DNA of 41,600 nucleotides from Geodermatophilaceae bacterium. GTDB taxonomy: Bacteria; Actinomycetota; Actinomycetes; Mycobacteriales; Geodermatophilaceae. The notes beneath the pieces are model-generated. The model made no database searches. It saw only the letters and a list, made by a program, of their open reading frames with translations, and was not told the DNA's origin. The translations under genes were made by a program, and so were the position numbers. Numbering within the stretch: the first letter of the stretch is position 1; every line of letters starts with the position of its first letter. The stretch lies in assembly GCA_013695685.1 (NCBI GenBank), contig JACCZY010000027.1:1-41600 (forward strand), in the 5' to 3' direction. Of this stretch, positions 15,697 to 24,036 are shown piece by piece.

Positions 15697-18033
15697 CTAC
15701 CGCAGAACGAGGTGCTCCGGGCGGATCGGGACGCGCTTCAGGTCGATCCCGCTCGCCGCCCGGACCGCGGCCACGATCGCCGGCGTCGAGGAGATCGTCG
15801 GCGGCTCCCCGACACCCCGCAGGCCGTACGGCGCATGCGGGTCGGCCAGTTCCAGCACCTCCACCCGCATCGGCGGCATGTCCATGATCGTGGGAATCAG
15901 GTAATCGGTGAACGACGGGTTGCGGAGCTTTCCGTCGACCACCTGCACCTCCTCCATCACCGCCAACCCGAGCCCCTGGGCAGTGCCGCCGTGGATCTGG
16001 CCGAGTACCGCATCGGGGTTCATCGCCTTGCCGACGTCTTGTACGGCGGCCATCTCGACCACCCGGATCAGGCCGAGGTCCACATCGACGTCGACCACCG
16101 CGCGGTGCGCGCAGAAGGCCCACTGCACATGCGCGTCGCCCCGGCCGGTCGCCTCGTCCAGCGGCTGCGTGGGTCGGTGTCGCCACTCGACCGTCCGCTC
16201 CACCGCACCCTCGACCAGCAAGGAGGCAATGTCGCCGACGACACCGTCCACTGTGGACTCCAACCTACCGCCGACCAGCCGGAACTCCCCCGGCCCATAG
16301 CGTTCAGCCGCCCGCTCGAGCAACTCCGAACGAACGGCCTCGCACGCGGCCCGGACGGCGCCCCCGGTGACATAGGTCTGCCGGGATGCCGAGGTCGACC
16401 CGCCGCTGCCCACCTGGGTGTCCGCGGCGGCGACCGTCACCCGCTCGACCCCGAGTTCGGACCGCGCGATCTGGGCCTGCACAGTGACCAGTCCCTGCCC
16501 CACCTCCACCGCCGCGGTGTGGACCAGTACCGAAGGCTCGTCACCCATCAGCTCGAGGCGCACCCGAGCGGTGGAGAAGTCGTCGAAGCCCTCGGAGAAC
16601 CCGACGTTCTTGATGCCGACGGCGTAACCCACGCCCCGGCGTACGCCCTCGCCATGGGTCGTGTTCGACACCCCGCCCGGTAGTAGCCGGATATCGTCGG
16701 TGGCCGCGCCCGGCAGCGGCATCGCGTCCAGCCGGCGAAGCAACTCCATGACCGGCGCCGGGCTGTCGATCACCTGACCGGTGGGCAGCACCGAGCCCTC
16801 GGACATGGCGTTGCGCATCCGGATCTCGACCGGTGAGACGCCGACGGCCGCCGCCAGCTTGTCCATCTGCGACTCGTATCCGAACGCTGCCTGCACCGCC
16901 CCGAAGCCGCGCATCGCTCCGCACGGCGGGTTGTTCGTGTAGACACCCCAGCAGTCCATGGCGACATGAGGGACGTCGTACGGGCCGATCCCGAGGGTCG
17001 AGGCGTTGCCGACGACGGCCGGCGTACTGGACGTATAGGCCCCGCCGTCGAGCAGGATGTGCGCCCGCACGTACACGAGCCTGCCGTCGCGGTCGGCGCC
17101 ATGCTCGTAGCGCATCAGCGCCGGATGCCGGTGCACGTGCCCGAAGAATGACTCCTCCCGCGAGTAGACCATCTTGACCGGCCGGCCGGTCTGCAGCGCC
17201 AGCATGCAGGCGTGCACCTGCATCGACAGGTCCTCCCGCGCCCCGAACGCACCGCCCACCCCGGCCAGCGTCAGCCGGATCTTGTCCTCGGGCAGCCGCA
17301 GGGCGCCGGCCATCTGCCGGCGGTCGACGTGCAGCCACTGGGTGGCGACGTACAGGTCGACGCCCCCGTCCTCGCCCGGCACCGCCAGCCCGGATTCGGG
17401 CCCGAGGAACGCCTGGTCCTGCATCCCGACCTCGTAGTCGCCATGTACGACGACGTCGGCGGTGGCTGCGTCCGGGTCGCCGAAACGGACCCGCTGATGC
17501 CGCACGATGTTGCCCTCGGGATGCACGGGCGCCTTGTCCCGGCTCATCGCCGTACGTTCCCCCGGCTCGTCGTGCACCGGTTTCCAGTACGGATGCCCGA
17601 CGGCCTCGCGGGGGTCGCTCAGCGGCTCAACGACCTGGTAGTCCACGACAATCAGCGCCGCCGCCCGGCGAGCGGTCTCCGGATGATCCGCGGCCACGAT
17701 CGCGACCGGCTCACCCTGGTAGCGGACCTCGTCGTAGGCGAGCACCGGCTGATCGGCGATCTCCAGCCCGTAGACCTTCTCCCCCGGTACGTCGTCGTGC
17801 GTGAGCACGGCGGACACCCCGGCAACTTTCAATGCGGGGCCGATGTCGATCGAGGCGATCCGGGCACGCGGATGGGGGCTGCGCAGGGTGGTGCCCCAGA
17901 GCATGCCCTCCATGTACAGGTCGGAGCTGTACGCGAACTGGCCGGTGACCTTGAACGTCCCGTCCGGCCGGAACGGCGACTCCCCGACACCACCGGCCGT
18001 CGTGGTCCTGACCTCGGTCGATACGTCCGTCAC
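15697..18033 (-). CDS. xdhA: Xanthine dehydrogenase, molybdopterin-binding subunit
   Basis: Catalytic subunit that hydroxylates hypoxanthine and xanthine to urate with the molybdenum cofactor. The 778-residue protein starts with the a/b hammerhead region (GTFKVTGQFAYSSDL) and shows cofactor-contact motifs AGVGGAFGAREDLSMQ and PPCGAMRGFGAVQ. The catalytic glutamate motif LRGVGEPPTISSTPA is near the C-terminus. The GTG at 18033 overlaps the stop of the deaminase gene (GTGA). It is the last gene of the purine operon and works with the FAD and 2Fe-2S subunits encoded upstream. Related enzymes oxidise nicotinate, CO or aldehydes, but the uricase, uraH and uraD neighbours favour xanthine. No XdhC maturation factor gene is present here. 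Confidence 0.9.
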   Translation of the reverse strand: MTDVSTEVRTTTAGGVGESPFRPDGTFKVTGQFAYSSDLYMEGMLWGTTLRSPHPRARIASIDIGPALKVAGVSAVLTHDDVPGEKVYGLEIADQPVLAYDEVRYQGEPVAIVAADHPETARRAAALIVVDYQVVEPLSDPREAVGHPYWKPVHDEPGERTAMSRDKAPVHPEGNIVRHQRVRFGDPDAATADVVVHGDYEVGMQDQAFLGPESGLAVPGEDGGVDLYVATQWLHVDRRQMAGALRLPEDKIRLTLAGVGGAFGAREDLSMQVHACMLALQTGRPVKMVYSREESFFGHVHRHPALMRYEHGADRDGRLVYVRAHILLDGGAYTSSTPAVVGNASTLGIGPYDVPHVAMDCWGVYTNNPPCGAMRGFGAVQAAFGYESQMDKLAAAVGVSPVEIRMRNAMSEGSVLPTGQVIDSPAPVMELLRRLDAMPLPGAATDDIRLLPGGVSNTTHGEGVRRGVGYAVGIKNVGFSEGFDDFSTARVRLELMGDEPSVLVHTAAVEVGQGLVTVQAQIARSELGVERVTVAAADTQVGSGGSTSASRQTYVTGGAVRAACEAVRSELLERAAERYGPGEFRLVGGRLESTVDGVVGDIASLLVEGAVERTVEWRHRPTQPLDEATGRGDAHVQWAFCAHRAVVDVDVDLGLIRVVEMAAVQDVGKAMNPDAVLGQIHGGTAQGLGLAVMEEVQVVDGKLRNPSFTDYLIPTIMDMPPMRVEVLELADPHAPYGLRGVGEPPTISSTPAIVAAVRAASGIDLKRVPIRPEHLVLR

Positions 18034-19436
18034 ATGCCCACCTCCAGCAGCGATCGGCGGGCGGTGCGGGCGGCGGCCCCCAGCGCCTCGACGTCAGCGG
18101 TCACCAGTTCGCCGTCCGCGACGACCGTCCGGCCCTCGACCAGCAGCCGGCGCAGCGGCGCGGGCGGCCCCATCACCAGTGCGGTGACGGGGTCCTCCGC
18201 CATGTCGGCGTGACCGAGCCCGGTCAGGTCCCACAGCGCCACATCCGCACGCTTTCCGACCTCGATGCTGCCGATATCGTCCTGCCGCCCGAGGCAGCGG
18301 GCACCTCCCATGGTCGCCATCCGCAGCACCTCCCGCCCGGCCAGCGCTGTCGGGCCGTCGCGCAGCCGGGCCACCAGCAGTGCGATCCGCAGTTCCGAGC
18401 CGAGTCCTCCGTGCTCGTTCGAGGCCGGCCCGTCCACACCCAGACCCACCGGTACGCCGGCCGCCAGCAGGTCCCGCACTCGCGCGATGCCCGCGCCCAG
18501 CCGCCCGTTCGACGACGGGCAGTGCGCCACGCCGGTGCCACTACCGGCCAGCCGGCGTACAGCGTCGTCGTCGAAGTGGATCCCGTGCGCCACCCAGACA
18601 TCCGGCCCGAGCCAGCCCAGCTCCTCGACGTACTCTGTGGGCGACCTGCCGAACTTCTCCCGACAGAACGCCTCCTCGTCCAGCGTCTCGCAGAGGTGGG
18701 TGTGCAGTCGCACCCCGCGGTCGCGGGCCAGCGCCGCCGACTGCCGCAGCAGGTCGGCGGTCACGCTGAACGGCGAGCACGGCGCCACCGCCACCCGCGT
18801 CATCGAGCCAGGTGACGGGTCGTGATGTTCGTCTATCGCCTGGGCGGTGGCCTCGAGGATCGTGTCGACGTCCTCCACCACATGGTCAGGCGGCAGCCCG
18901 CCGTCGGACTCGCCCAGATCCATGGAGCCGCGGGCGGGGTGGAACCGGACGCCGATCGAGCGGGCCGCCTCGATCTCGGCGGCGAGCAGGTCGCCGCGTC
19001 CGGACGCGGAAGCACTGTGGCGACCCTGGCGAACCACCGGATACACATAGTGGTGGTCCATCGAGGTGCTGCAGCCCGACAGCGCCAGCCAGCCGAGCCC
19101 CGCGGCCGCGGCGCTGTGCACGGCGTCGGCGTCGATCCGCGCCCACACCGGGTACAGCTCGACCAGCCACTCGAAGAGCGTGCTGTCCGGTGCACACCCC
19201 CGGGTCAGCCACTGGTAGAGGTGGTGGTGGGTGTTGATCAGGCCGGGCGTGGCGAGGCAGCCGTGGCCGTCGACGGTCTGGGCCCCGCCGTACGCGGGGG
19301 CGGGACCGGGCCCGATAGCGACGAGCACGCCGTCCTCGATGACGACGTGGCCCTCGGCGTACTCCGTCCCGCCCGCGTCGACGGTCGCCAACGCGCAGCC
19401 GTCGATGACGGTGCGTGCCTCCGCGGTGGGGGTCAT
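18030..19436 (-). CDS. 8-oxoguanine deaminase-like amidohydrolase (possibly guanine deaminase)
   Basis: Zinc-dependent amidohydrolase of the ATZ/TRZ-like group, which deaminates a purine ring. The 468-residue protein has the metal-binding NTHHHLYQWLTRG after a beta-sandwich N-terminus, then HTHLCET, the histidine of WVAHGIHFDDD and the aspartate of GLGVDGPASNE. The HHHLYQ-x-LTR and DGPASNE pattern resembles 8-oxoguanine deaminase more than classical GuaD; the former would give urate directly and the latter would give xanthine for the dehydrogenase. The ATG at 19436 overlaps the 2Fe-2S subunit stop (ATGA), and its own stop overlaps xdhA, so it is embedded among the dehydrogenase subunits. The exact substrate is inferred. 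Confidence 0.8.
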   Translation of the reverse strand: MTPTAEARTVIDGCALATVDAGGTEYAEGHVVIEDGVLVAIGPGPAPAYGGAQTVDGHGCLATPGLINTHHHLYQWLTRGCAPDSTLFEWLVELYPVWARIDADAVHSAAAAGLGWLALSGCSTSMDHHYVYPVVRQGRHSASASGRGDLLAAEIEAARSIGVRFHPARGSMDLGESDGGLPPDHVVEDVDTILEATAQAIDEHHDPSPGSMTRVAVAPCSPFSVTADLLRQSAALARDRGVRLHTHLCETLDEEAFCREKFGRSPTEYVEELGWLGPDVWVAHGIHFDDDAVRRLAGSGTGVAHCPSSNGRLGAGIARVRDLLAAGVPVGLGVDGPASNEHGGLGSELRIALLVARLRDGPTALAGREVLRMATMGGARCLGRQDDIGSIEVGKRADVALWDLTGLGHADMAEDPVTALVMGPPAPLRRLLVEGRTVVADGELVTADVEALGAAARTARRSLLEVGM

Positions 19437-19912
19437 GCCGACGAGCTCTGCCGGGTGGCGGCCAGCCGGACCGCGTCGAGGATCTTCTCGTACCCGGTGC
19501 AGCGGCACAGGTTCCCGGCCAGCGCCTCCCGGATCGTCGCGTCGGTGGGGTCGGGGTCACGGTTGAGCAGGTCGAACGCCGTGACCAGCAGCCCCGGCGT
19601 ACAAAAGCCGCACTGCACGGCGCCGGACTCCACGAACGTCTCCTGGATCGTGGCCAACTGCTCGCCGTCTCCCAGCCCCTCGACGGTGACGACGTCCGCG
19701 CCCTCGGCCTGGCCGGCGGCCACCAGGCAGGCGCAGACCACCTCGCCGCCGAGCAGGACGGTGCAGGACCCGCATTCGCCCTGCTCGCAGGCGTTCTTCG
19801 AGCCGGGGAGGCCGAGCCGCTCGCGCAGGACGTAGAGCAGGCTCTCGCCCTCCCAGACGTCGTCGGCGGTCAGCTCGTCGCCGTTGACGGTCATCGTCAC
19901 CCGGATCGTCAC
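19433..19912 (-). CDS. Xanthine dehydrogenase, 2Fe-2S subunit
   Basis: Electron-transfer subunit that passes electrons from molybdopterin to FAD. The 159-residue protein has the plant-type ferredoxin cluster motif CEQGECGSCTVLL with a fourth cysteine in VVCACL, and the second, helical cluster domain with QCGFCTPG and NLCRCTGYEKI. The length is standard. The GTG at 19912 overlaps the FAD-subunit stop (GTGA) and gives the expected start VTIRVTMTVNG; a longer frame from 19951 was rejected. The stop overlaps the deaminase start. Confidence 0.93.
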   Translation of the reverse strand: MTIRVTMTVNGDELTADDVWEGESLLYVLRERLGLPGSKNACEQGECGSCTVLLGGEVVCACLVAAGQAEGADVVTVEGLGDGEQLATIQETFVESGAVQCGFCTPGLLVTAFDLLNRDPDPTDATIREALAGNLCRCTGYEKILDAVRLAATRQSSSA

Positions 19913-20781
19913 TGGGCTCGCTCCTGACTGCGATGCTCGGCCCAGGTCCACGTCAGCGTGCGGCGGGCGAGGACCGACAAGGCGTGACGCCGGTAGTCGG
20001 CGGTCCCCCGAACGTCATCGATCGGCTCGGCAGCCGCCGCCACCAGCTCACCGAATCGGCGTACGACGTCGTCGGGCAACTCATCCGGCGCCGTCCAGCG
20101 GTCAGCCAGTTCGGCGGCGAGGAAGTCCTCGGCCTCGGGGGCGGCGCGGGGGGTCGGCGCGGCCGAGCCGATACCGGTGCCGATCCGGCCGGTGTCCGGG
20201 TGCAGCGCCAGGGAGAACGAGCAGACCGCGATCACCATGGCGTTGCGGGTACCGACCTTGGCGTACTGCTGCGGGCCGCTGGCGACGGGGACGTGCACGG
20301 CGGCGATCAGTTCCTCCGGCCGCAGGGCGTTGTGCTTGGGGCCGAGGAAGAACTCGTGGATCGGGATCCGGCGGGCGCCTGTTGTCGACATCGTTTCCAC
20401 TTCGCCGTTGGCGGCGAGCAGCGGCGGGAGCGCATCGCCGGCCGGTGACGCCGAACCCAGATTTCCCCCGACGCTGGCGCGATTGCGGATCTGCGGCGAC
20501 CCGACCGTGCGGCTGGCGATCGCCAGTCCGGGCGCTTCGGTCGCCAGTTGCTCGATTATTGCCGTGTACGGGACGGCGGCACCGATCCGCAGGCGGCCGT
20601 CGTACCGGCTCCATTCGTAGAGCTCGGGTACGGCGGTCAGGTCCAGCAGCGCCTCGGGCCGGCGGCGGTCGAAGTTGAGGTCGACCATGACGTCCGTTCC
20701 GCCGCAGAGGGGGACCGCGTCGGGATGCTCGGCCTTGAGCTGGCACGCCTCGGACAGGCTGGTCGGCCGGAGGAACTCCAT
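19909..20781 (-). CDS. Xanthine dehydrogenase, FAD-binding subunit
   Basis: Binds FAD and passes electrons to NAD+ or another acceptor. The 290-residue protein has the FAD-pyrophosphate loop VPLCGGTDVMVDLN near residues 24-37 and the second loop TVGSPQIRNRASVGGNLG followed by ASPAGDALPPLLA (about 91-121), both classic for this family, and ends with the CO dehydrogenase flavoprotein C-terminal domain. The ATG follows a G-rich stretch. It is the first of four genes linked by 4-nt overlaps. It begins 282 bp downstream of uricase, with a possible small ORF between. Confidence 0.93.
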   Translation of the reverse strand: MEFLRPTSLSEACQLKAEHPDAVPLCGGTDVMVDLNFDRRRPEALLDLTAVPELYEWSRYDGRLRIGAAVPYTAIIEQLATEAPGLAIASRTVGSPQIRNRASVGGNLGSASPAGDALPPLLAANGEVETMSTTGARRIPIHEFFLGPKHNALRPEELIAAVHVPVASGPQQYAKVGTRNAMVIAVCSFSLALHPDTGRIGTGIGSAAPTPRAAPEAEDFLAAELADRWTAPDELPDDVVRRFGELVAAAAEPIDDVRGTADYRRHALSVLARRTLTWTWAEHRSQERAQ

Positions 20782-20850
20782 GCTCGAACCCCCGCCCTAC
20801 GCCAATGACTGATTCGCGAGAGTAGCGCGAGTGTTACTCGGCGGTCGGCG

Positions 20851-21027
20851 TCAGTCGATGGTTGCGGCCAGGATGCACTCGTCGGTGTCGCCGCCCGCCG
20901 GCCAGCTGCTCGCGGGCGGCCAACAGATGACCGCGGGCGCGCTGGACGCTCTCCAGGAGTGCGACGGCTTGCCCAGCGCGTCGACGGGCGCGTCATCGAC
21001 AACGCCGTGCTCGGGCGATCCGGTCAA
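20851..21027 (-). CDS. Possible small ORF (58 aa) between uricase and the FAD subunit
   Basis: In the 282-bp gap 20782-21063 a TTG at 21027 lies 8 nt after GAGGAG and opens a 58-codon frame (MTGSPEHGVVDDAPVDALGK to the end GGDTDECILAATID) with strongly GC-rich third positions. It is in the direction of the operon. I recognise no family. A second frame over the middle part (ALLESVQRARGHLLAAREQL) also reads like a helix, so this could instead be a frameshifted remnant. Support is the ribosome binding site and codon bias only. Confidence 0.3.
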   Translation of the reverse strand: MTGSPEHGVVDDAPVDALGKPSHSWRASSAPAVICWPPASSWPAGGDTDECILAATID

Positions 21028-21063
21028 CTCATCGTCTCCTCAACTCGGCAGCGGACCGCGCCG

Positions 21064-21927
21064 TCACAGCCAGGCCGGTCCCGGATCTGGCGCGTCGTCG
21101 CGGGTCACGGTCGCCTCGATCAGGCCGTAGGGGCGGTCCGCTGCGTGGAAGATCTCGCCCGGATTGTCCAGCCCGAACGGCGCCAGATCGACCGCGAAGT
21201 GGTGCTTGTTCGGGGCGACCAGTCTCACCTCGACGATCTCCGGCCGCGCCTCGAGGACGGCGCTGCCCATCGCGTACAGCGACTGCTGCAGCGCGAAGCT
21301 GTGCGTCTCGGCGAACGCACGAAGCAGCAGGCGGCGTACGTCGTCGTACGCCGGCGCCCAGTCGACCTCGATGTGCGCGTAACGCCACTGCACTGTGAGT
21401 GCGGTCGCGAGCACCCGGTCGCGGGTCTCGGGCAGCGTCGTGTACTCGTCGACGAGGAACCCGGCGAACTCCGACCCGGTCGACTTGAGCACCACCAGGT
21501 CGGCGAGACCGGACACGACCCACTCGTCGGAACCCGACACCGTGACGACGGCGGTCCTGACCTCCTGCCCGCGGCGGACGAAGGAGTGGTCGTGCTCGCC
21601 GATCCGGTCCCAGCCGAACTCCTCGATCGCGATCCGGGCACTCTCGACGGACTCTGTGCCGGCCACGAAGTGCCGGCCGAGCAGCAGGCCGAACTCCTCA
21701 GGTTCCCCGACGCCGTGGGACTTGGCGAAGGCGTAGACGGTATTCTTCTGCGTGTCGGTGGGCAGCACCCGGCTCTGGTCGCCGCTGATGTGCGCCGCCG
21801 CGAAGTCTCCGCGCAGCGCCGTGGATACGTTGAGATCGCGGATCTCGTGCCGCTGCGTGTCGCGCACGATGCGGACCAGCCGGCACTCGGCCTTGCCGTA
21901 CTGCGTCGGACCCAGGACGATCCCCAC
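21064..21927 (-). CDS. Urate oxidase (uricase)
   Basis: Cofactor-free oxidation of urate to 5-hydroxyisourate with O2. The 287-residue protein has two T-fold domains. Lys12 (in YGKAECRL) and Thr57 (in VLPTDTQKNTVYAFAK) fit the catalytic Lys-Thr pair of the family, and the second domain has NKHHFAVDLAPFGL and EIFHAADRPYGLIEATV. The GTG start at 21927 directly follows the uraH stop with no gap. Its product is consumed by the two upstream gene products, UraH and UraD. Confidence 0.95.
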   Translation of the reverse strand: MGIVLGPTQYGKAECRLVRIVRDTQRHEIRDLNVSTALRGDFAAAHISGDQSRVLPTDTQKNTVYAFAKSHGVGEPEEFGLLLGRHFVAGTESVESARIAIEEFGWDRIGEHDHSFVRRGQEVRTAVVTVSGSDEWVVSGLADLVVLKSTGSEFAGFLVDEYTTLPETRDRVLATALTVQWRYAHIEVDWAPAYDDVRRLLLRAFAETHSFALQQSLYAMGSAVLEARPEIVEVRLVAPNKHHFAVDLAPFGLDNPGEIFHAADRPYGLIEATVTRDDAPDPGPAWL

Positions 21928-22263
21928 TCAACTCCCCCGGTAGGTCGAGTAGCCGAACGGGCTCAGCAGCAGCGGCACGTGGTAGTGCCCGTCGTCGAGG
22001 AGGAAGCTCACCACCACCTCCGGGTAGAAGCTGTCGACGTCCCGGCGCGCGTAGTACTGCCCGGTGCCGAAGACGAGGCGGAACAGCCCGGGTGTCAGCG
22101 GTCCGTCCCCGAGCCGGGCCACCCGGCCGTCGGAGTCGGTGACGCCGTCGGCGATCGGCTCCCAGCTGTCCCGGCCGGATCGCTCCAACCGTACGGCGAC
22201 GCCGGCAGCCGGCCGGCCGCGGGAGGTGTCCAGCACGTGGCTGCTGACCGTGACCCCGCTCAT
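21928..22263 (-). CDS. uraH: 5-hydroxyisourate hydrolase (transthyretin-like)
   Basis: Hydrolyses 5-hydroxyisourate to OHCU, the step after uricase. The 111-residue protein has the family features: N-terminal SSHVLDTSRGRPA with the catalytic histidine, central FYPEVVVSF, and C-terminal HYHVPLLLSPFGYSTYRGS ending in the diagnostic YRGS. The start MSGVTVSSHV (ATG 22263) is usual; an ATG at 22284 would add seven residues. It lies between uraD and uricase on the same strand. Confidence 0.95.
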   Translation of the reverse strand: MSGVTVSSHVLDTSRGRPAAGVAVRLERSGRDSWEPIADGVTDSDGRVARLGDGPLTPGLFRLVFGTGQYYARRDVDSFYPEVVVSFLLDDGHYHVPLLLSPFGYSTYRGS

Positions 22264-22293
22264 GACCGCGTCCCCGTCATGCATGCGCCCCCG

Positions 22294-22854
22294 TCATGCC
22301 CGCGTCCCCGTGGCCAACTCATCGAGCAGCATGCCGATCCGCAACTGCGCGATCTTCGCCAGCTCACCCGCGACGACCCGCTGCTCGGTGTCGTCGTCGT
22401 TGCCCAGCCTCGTGCGCAGGTCGGCGAGCATCTGACCGGCGTCCAGCCCGGTGGCACACACCAGATAGATGTGCCCGAACCGTTCGTCGTAGTCGCGGTT
22501 TCCCTGCTCCAGGGCGGCCAGCGTCGACTCCTCCCGCCGTACGCCGGACTGCTCTGTCTGCGACCAGCGTGCACCCGCCTCCCCGGTTGCAGCCCGCTGC
22601 CCGATCCGCGGGTGCCCGTCCAGCGCCACCCGCACGTCCTGCGCAGTCAGCGCGTCGGAGGCGGCCTCGACAGCTGCGGTGAGGGCGGCGCGGTCGGCGT
22701 ACGGCCTGCCCCGTTCGACGGCCGCTGCCCAGCCGGGGGCTGCGTTGCACACGGTCAGCTCCGCCAGCACTGTGTCGGCGGGACGGCTGTTGAACGCGGC
22801 CACACCCGGGTCGTCGGCGGTTACGGCGGCCACGCGCGGGTTGTCGGTGGTCAC
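22294..22854 (-). CDS. uraD: OHCU decarboxylase
   Basis: Converts 2-oxo-4-hydroxy-4-carboxy-5-ureidoimidazoline to S-allantoin, the last step encoded here. The core is clear: FNSRPADTVLAELTVC at the N-terminus, the catalytic histidine in GHPRIG, and the helix LEQGNRDYDERFGHIYLVCATG. The start is uncertain because a 30-bp in-frame tandem duplication creates several GTG codons. I give GTG 22854 (186 aa) because a TANNNT box (TAGAGT, 22862-22867, minus) lies 7 nt before it, as in other leaderless genes of this window. GTG 22803 (169 aa) matches the usual family length better. It is the first gene of the purine operon. Confidence 0.85.
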   Translation of the reverse strand: MTTDNPRVAAVTADDPGVAAFNSRPADTVLAELTVCNAAPGWAAAVERGRPYADRAALTAAVEAASDALTAQDVRVALDGHPRIGQRAATGEAGARWSQTEQSGVRREESTLAALEQGNRDYDERFGHIYLVCATGLDAGQMLADLRTRLGNDDDTEQRVVAGELAKIAQLRIGMLLDELATGTRA

Positions 22855-22863
22855 GGCGGCCAC
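22804..22863 (-). repeat. 30-bp tandem duplication at the 5' end of uraD
   Basis: Two 30-bp units (22834-22863 and 22804-22833), identical at about 25 of 30 positions, each begin GTGGCCGCCGT on the minus strand. A third GTGGCCGC follows at 22803. They stay in frame and encode VAAVTTDNPR and VAAVTADDPG. Confidence 0.8.
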
Positions 22864-22867
22864 TCTA
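22862..22867 (-). promoter_or_regulatory. Candidate -10 box of the purine operon
   Basis: TAGAGT on the minus strand is 7 nt before the GTG at 22854, which would give a leaderless uraD transcript. No convincing -35 is visible. Confidence 0.35.
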
Positions 22868-22911
22868 GATCGCGGCGAAGCCGGCGATCGGCCCCGCCTG
22901 ACGCCCAGCTC

Positions 22912-22988
22912 GCGACGATCATGGAGTTTCGGGGGGCACAAGTAGCCCGGAACTGACAAAACGGGCCACTGATCTTCATGATCGTCGC
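22912..22988. terminator. Nested palindrome downstream of whiA
   Basis: Outer arms 22912-22926 and 22974-22988 pair at 14 of 15 positions (GCGACGATCATG core), and inner arms 22941-22949 and 22962-22970 pair at 8 of 9. It lies 43 nt past the whiA stop and before the purine operon, so it is well placed to end the whiA transcript. The rest of the 22864-23030 gap holds nothing else recognisable. Confidence 0.55.
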
Positions 22989-23030
22989 CGGGAATCATCC
23001 CGACGCACGAGGCAGCCGCGCGCGGCTACG

Positions 23031-24011
23031 CTACGGCGCCAGCATCTCCGCGGTGACACTGGACTCGGTGTCCGGGATGCCGAGATCCTCGGCCCGCTTG
23101 TCCGCCAGTGCCAGCAGCCGCCGGATCCGGCCCGCGACGGCGTCCTTGGTCATGGGTGGATCGGCCAGGGTCCCCAGCTCCTCCAGCGAGGCCTGCCCGT
23201 GCTCCAGTCGTAGCCGCCCCGCTTCCAGCAGGTGCTCCGGCGCATCCGCAGCGAGGATCTCCATCGCCCGGTGCACCCGGGCCGAGGCGGCCACGGCAGC
23301 CCGCGCGGATCGACGCAGGTTCGCATCGTCGAAGTTCGCCAGCCGATTCGCCGTCGCGCGCACCTCCCGGCGCATCCGGCGTTCCTCCCAGGCCATGACC
23401 GACTGGTGCGCGCCCAGCCGCGTCAGCAACGCACCGATGGCGTCCCCGTCGCGGATGACAACCCGGTCAACCCCGCGCACCTCGCGCGCCTTGGCGGCGA
23501 TGCCGAGCCGGCGGGCGGCACCGACGAGGGCGACGGCCGCCTCGTGCCCGGGAGCTGTCACTTCCAGTGAGGAGGACCGCCCGGGCTCGGTCAGGGATCC
23601 GTGCGCGAGGAATGCGCCGCGCCAGGCCGCCGCCGAGCAGCAGCTGCCGCCGGAGACGACCTGCCGGGGAAGCCCGCGAACGGGACGCCCCTGCATGTCG
23701 AGCAGGCCCGTCTGCCGGGCCAGCCCCTCACCGTCCTTGGCCACCCGGATCAGGTACCGGCTGCCCTTGCGCAGATTGCCGCTGGCCAGCACCTGGACCT
23801 CGCTGAGGTGACCAAAGACCTCGTTGATCTCTTTGCGCAGCCGGCGCGCGACCGAGCCGGTGTCCAGCTCGGCCTCGATCACCACCCGCCCCGCGACGAT
23901 GTGCAGGCCCCCGGAGAAGCGCAGCATCGCCGAGATCTCCGCTCTACGGCAGCAGGACTTGGTCACGGACAGCCGGCTCAGCTCGTCCTTGACCGCTGAA
24001 GTCATTGCCAT
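23031..24011 (-). CDS. whiA: DNA-binding protein/sporulation regulator WhiA
   Basis: WhiA is a transcription factor of Gram-positive bacteria, controlling sporulation septation genes in Streptomyces and influencing division in others. The 326-residue protein opens [14 protein letters not shown] and has the degenerate LAGLIDADG homing-endonuclease-like domain ([18 protein letters not shown]), then the C-terminal helix-turn-helix around [19 protein letters not shown]. The ATG at 24011 follows GGGAG at 8 nt; an upstream frame to 24182 is unlike the family. It lies 25 nt after yvcK, the conserved order. Here gap is about 12 kb away from whiA. Confidence 0.95.
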   Translation of the reverse strand: MAMTSAVKDELSRLSVTKSCCRRAEISAMLRFSGGLHIVAGRVVIEAELDTGSVARRLRKEINEVFGHLSEVQVLASGNLRKGSRYLIRVAKDGEGLARQTGLLDMQGRPVRGLPRQVVSGGSCCSAAAWRGAFLAHGSLTEPGRSSSLEVTAPGHEAAVALVGAARRLGIAAKAREVRGVDRVVIRDGDAIGALLTRLGAHQSVMAWEERRMRREVRATANRLANFDDANLRRSARAAVAASARVHRAMEILAADAPEHLLEAGRLRLEHGQASLEELGTLADPPMTKDAVAGRIRRLLALADKRAEDLGIPDTESSVTAEMLAP

Positions 24012-24036
24012 CTGCGCAGCTCCCAGCCTCTCAGCA

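Noticed and set aside
20959-22956. A 665-codon plus-strand open frame over uricase, uraH and uraD
   Set aside because: It covers three clearly identified minus-strand genes and contains no recognisable domain.
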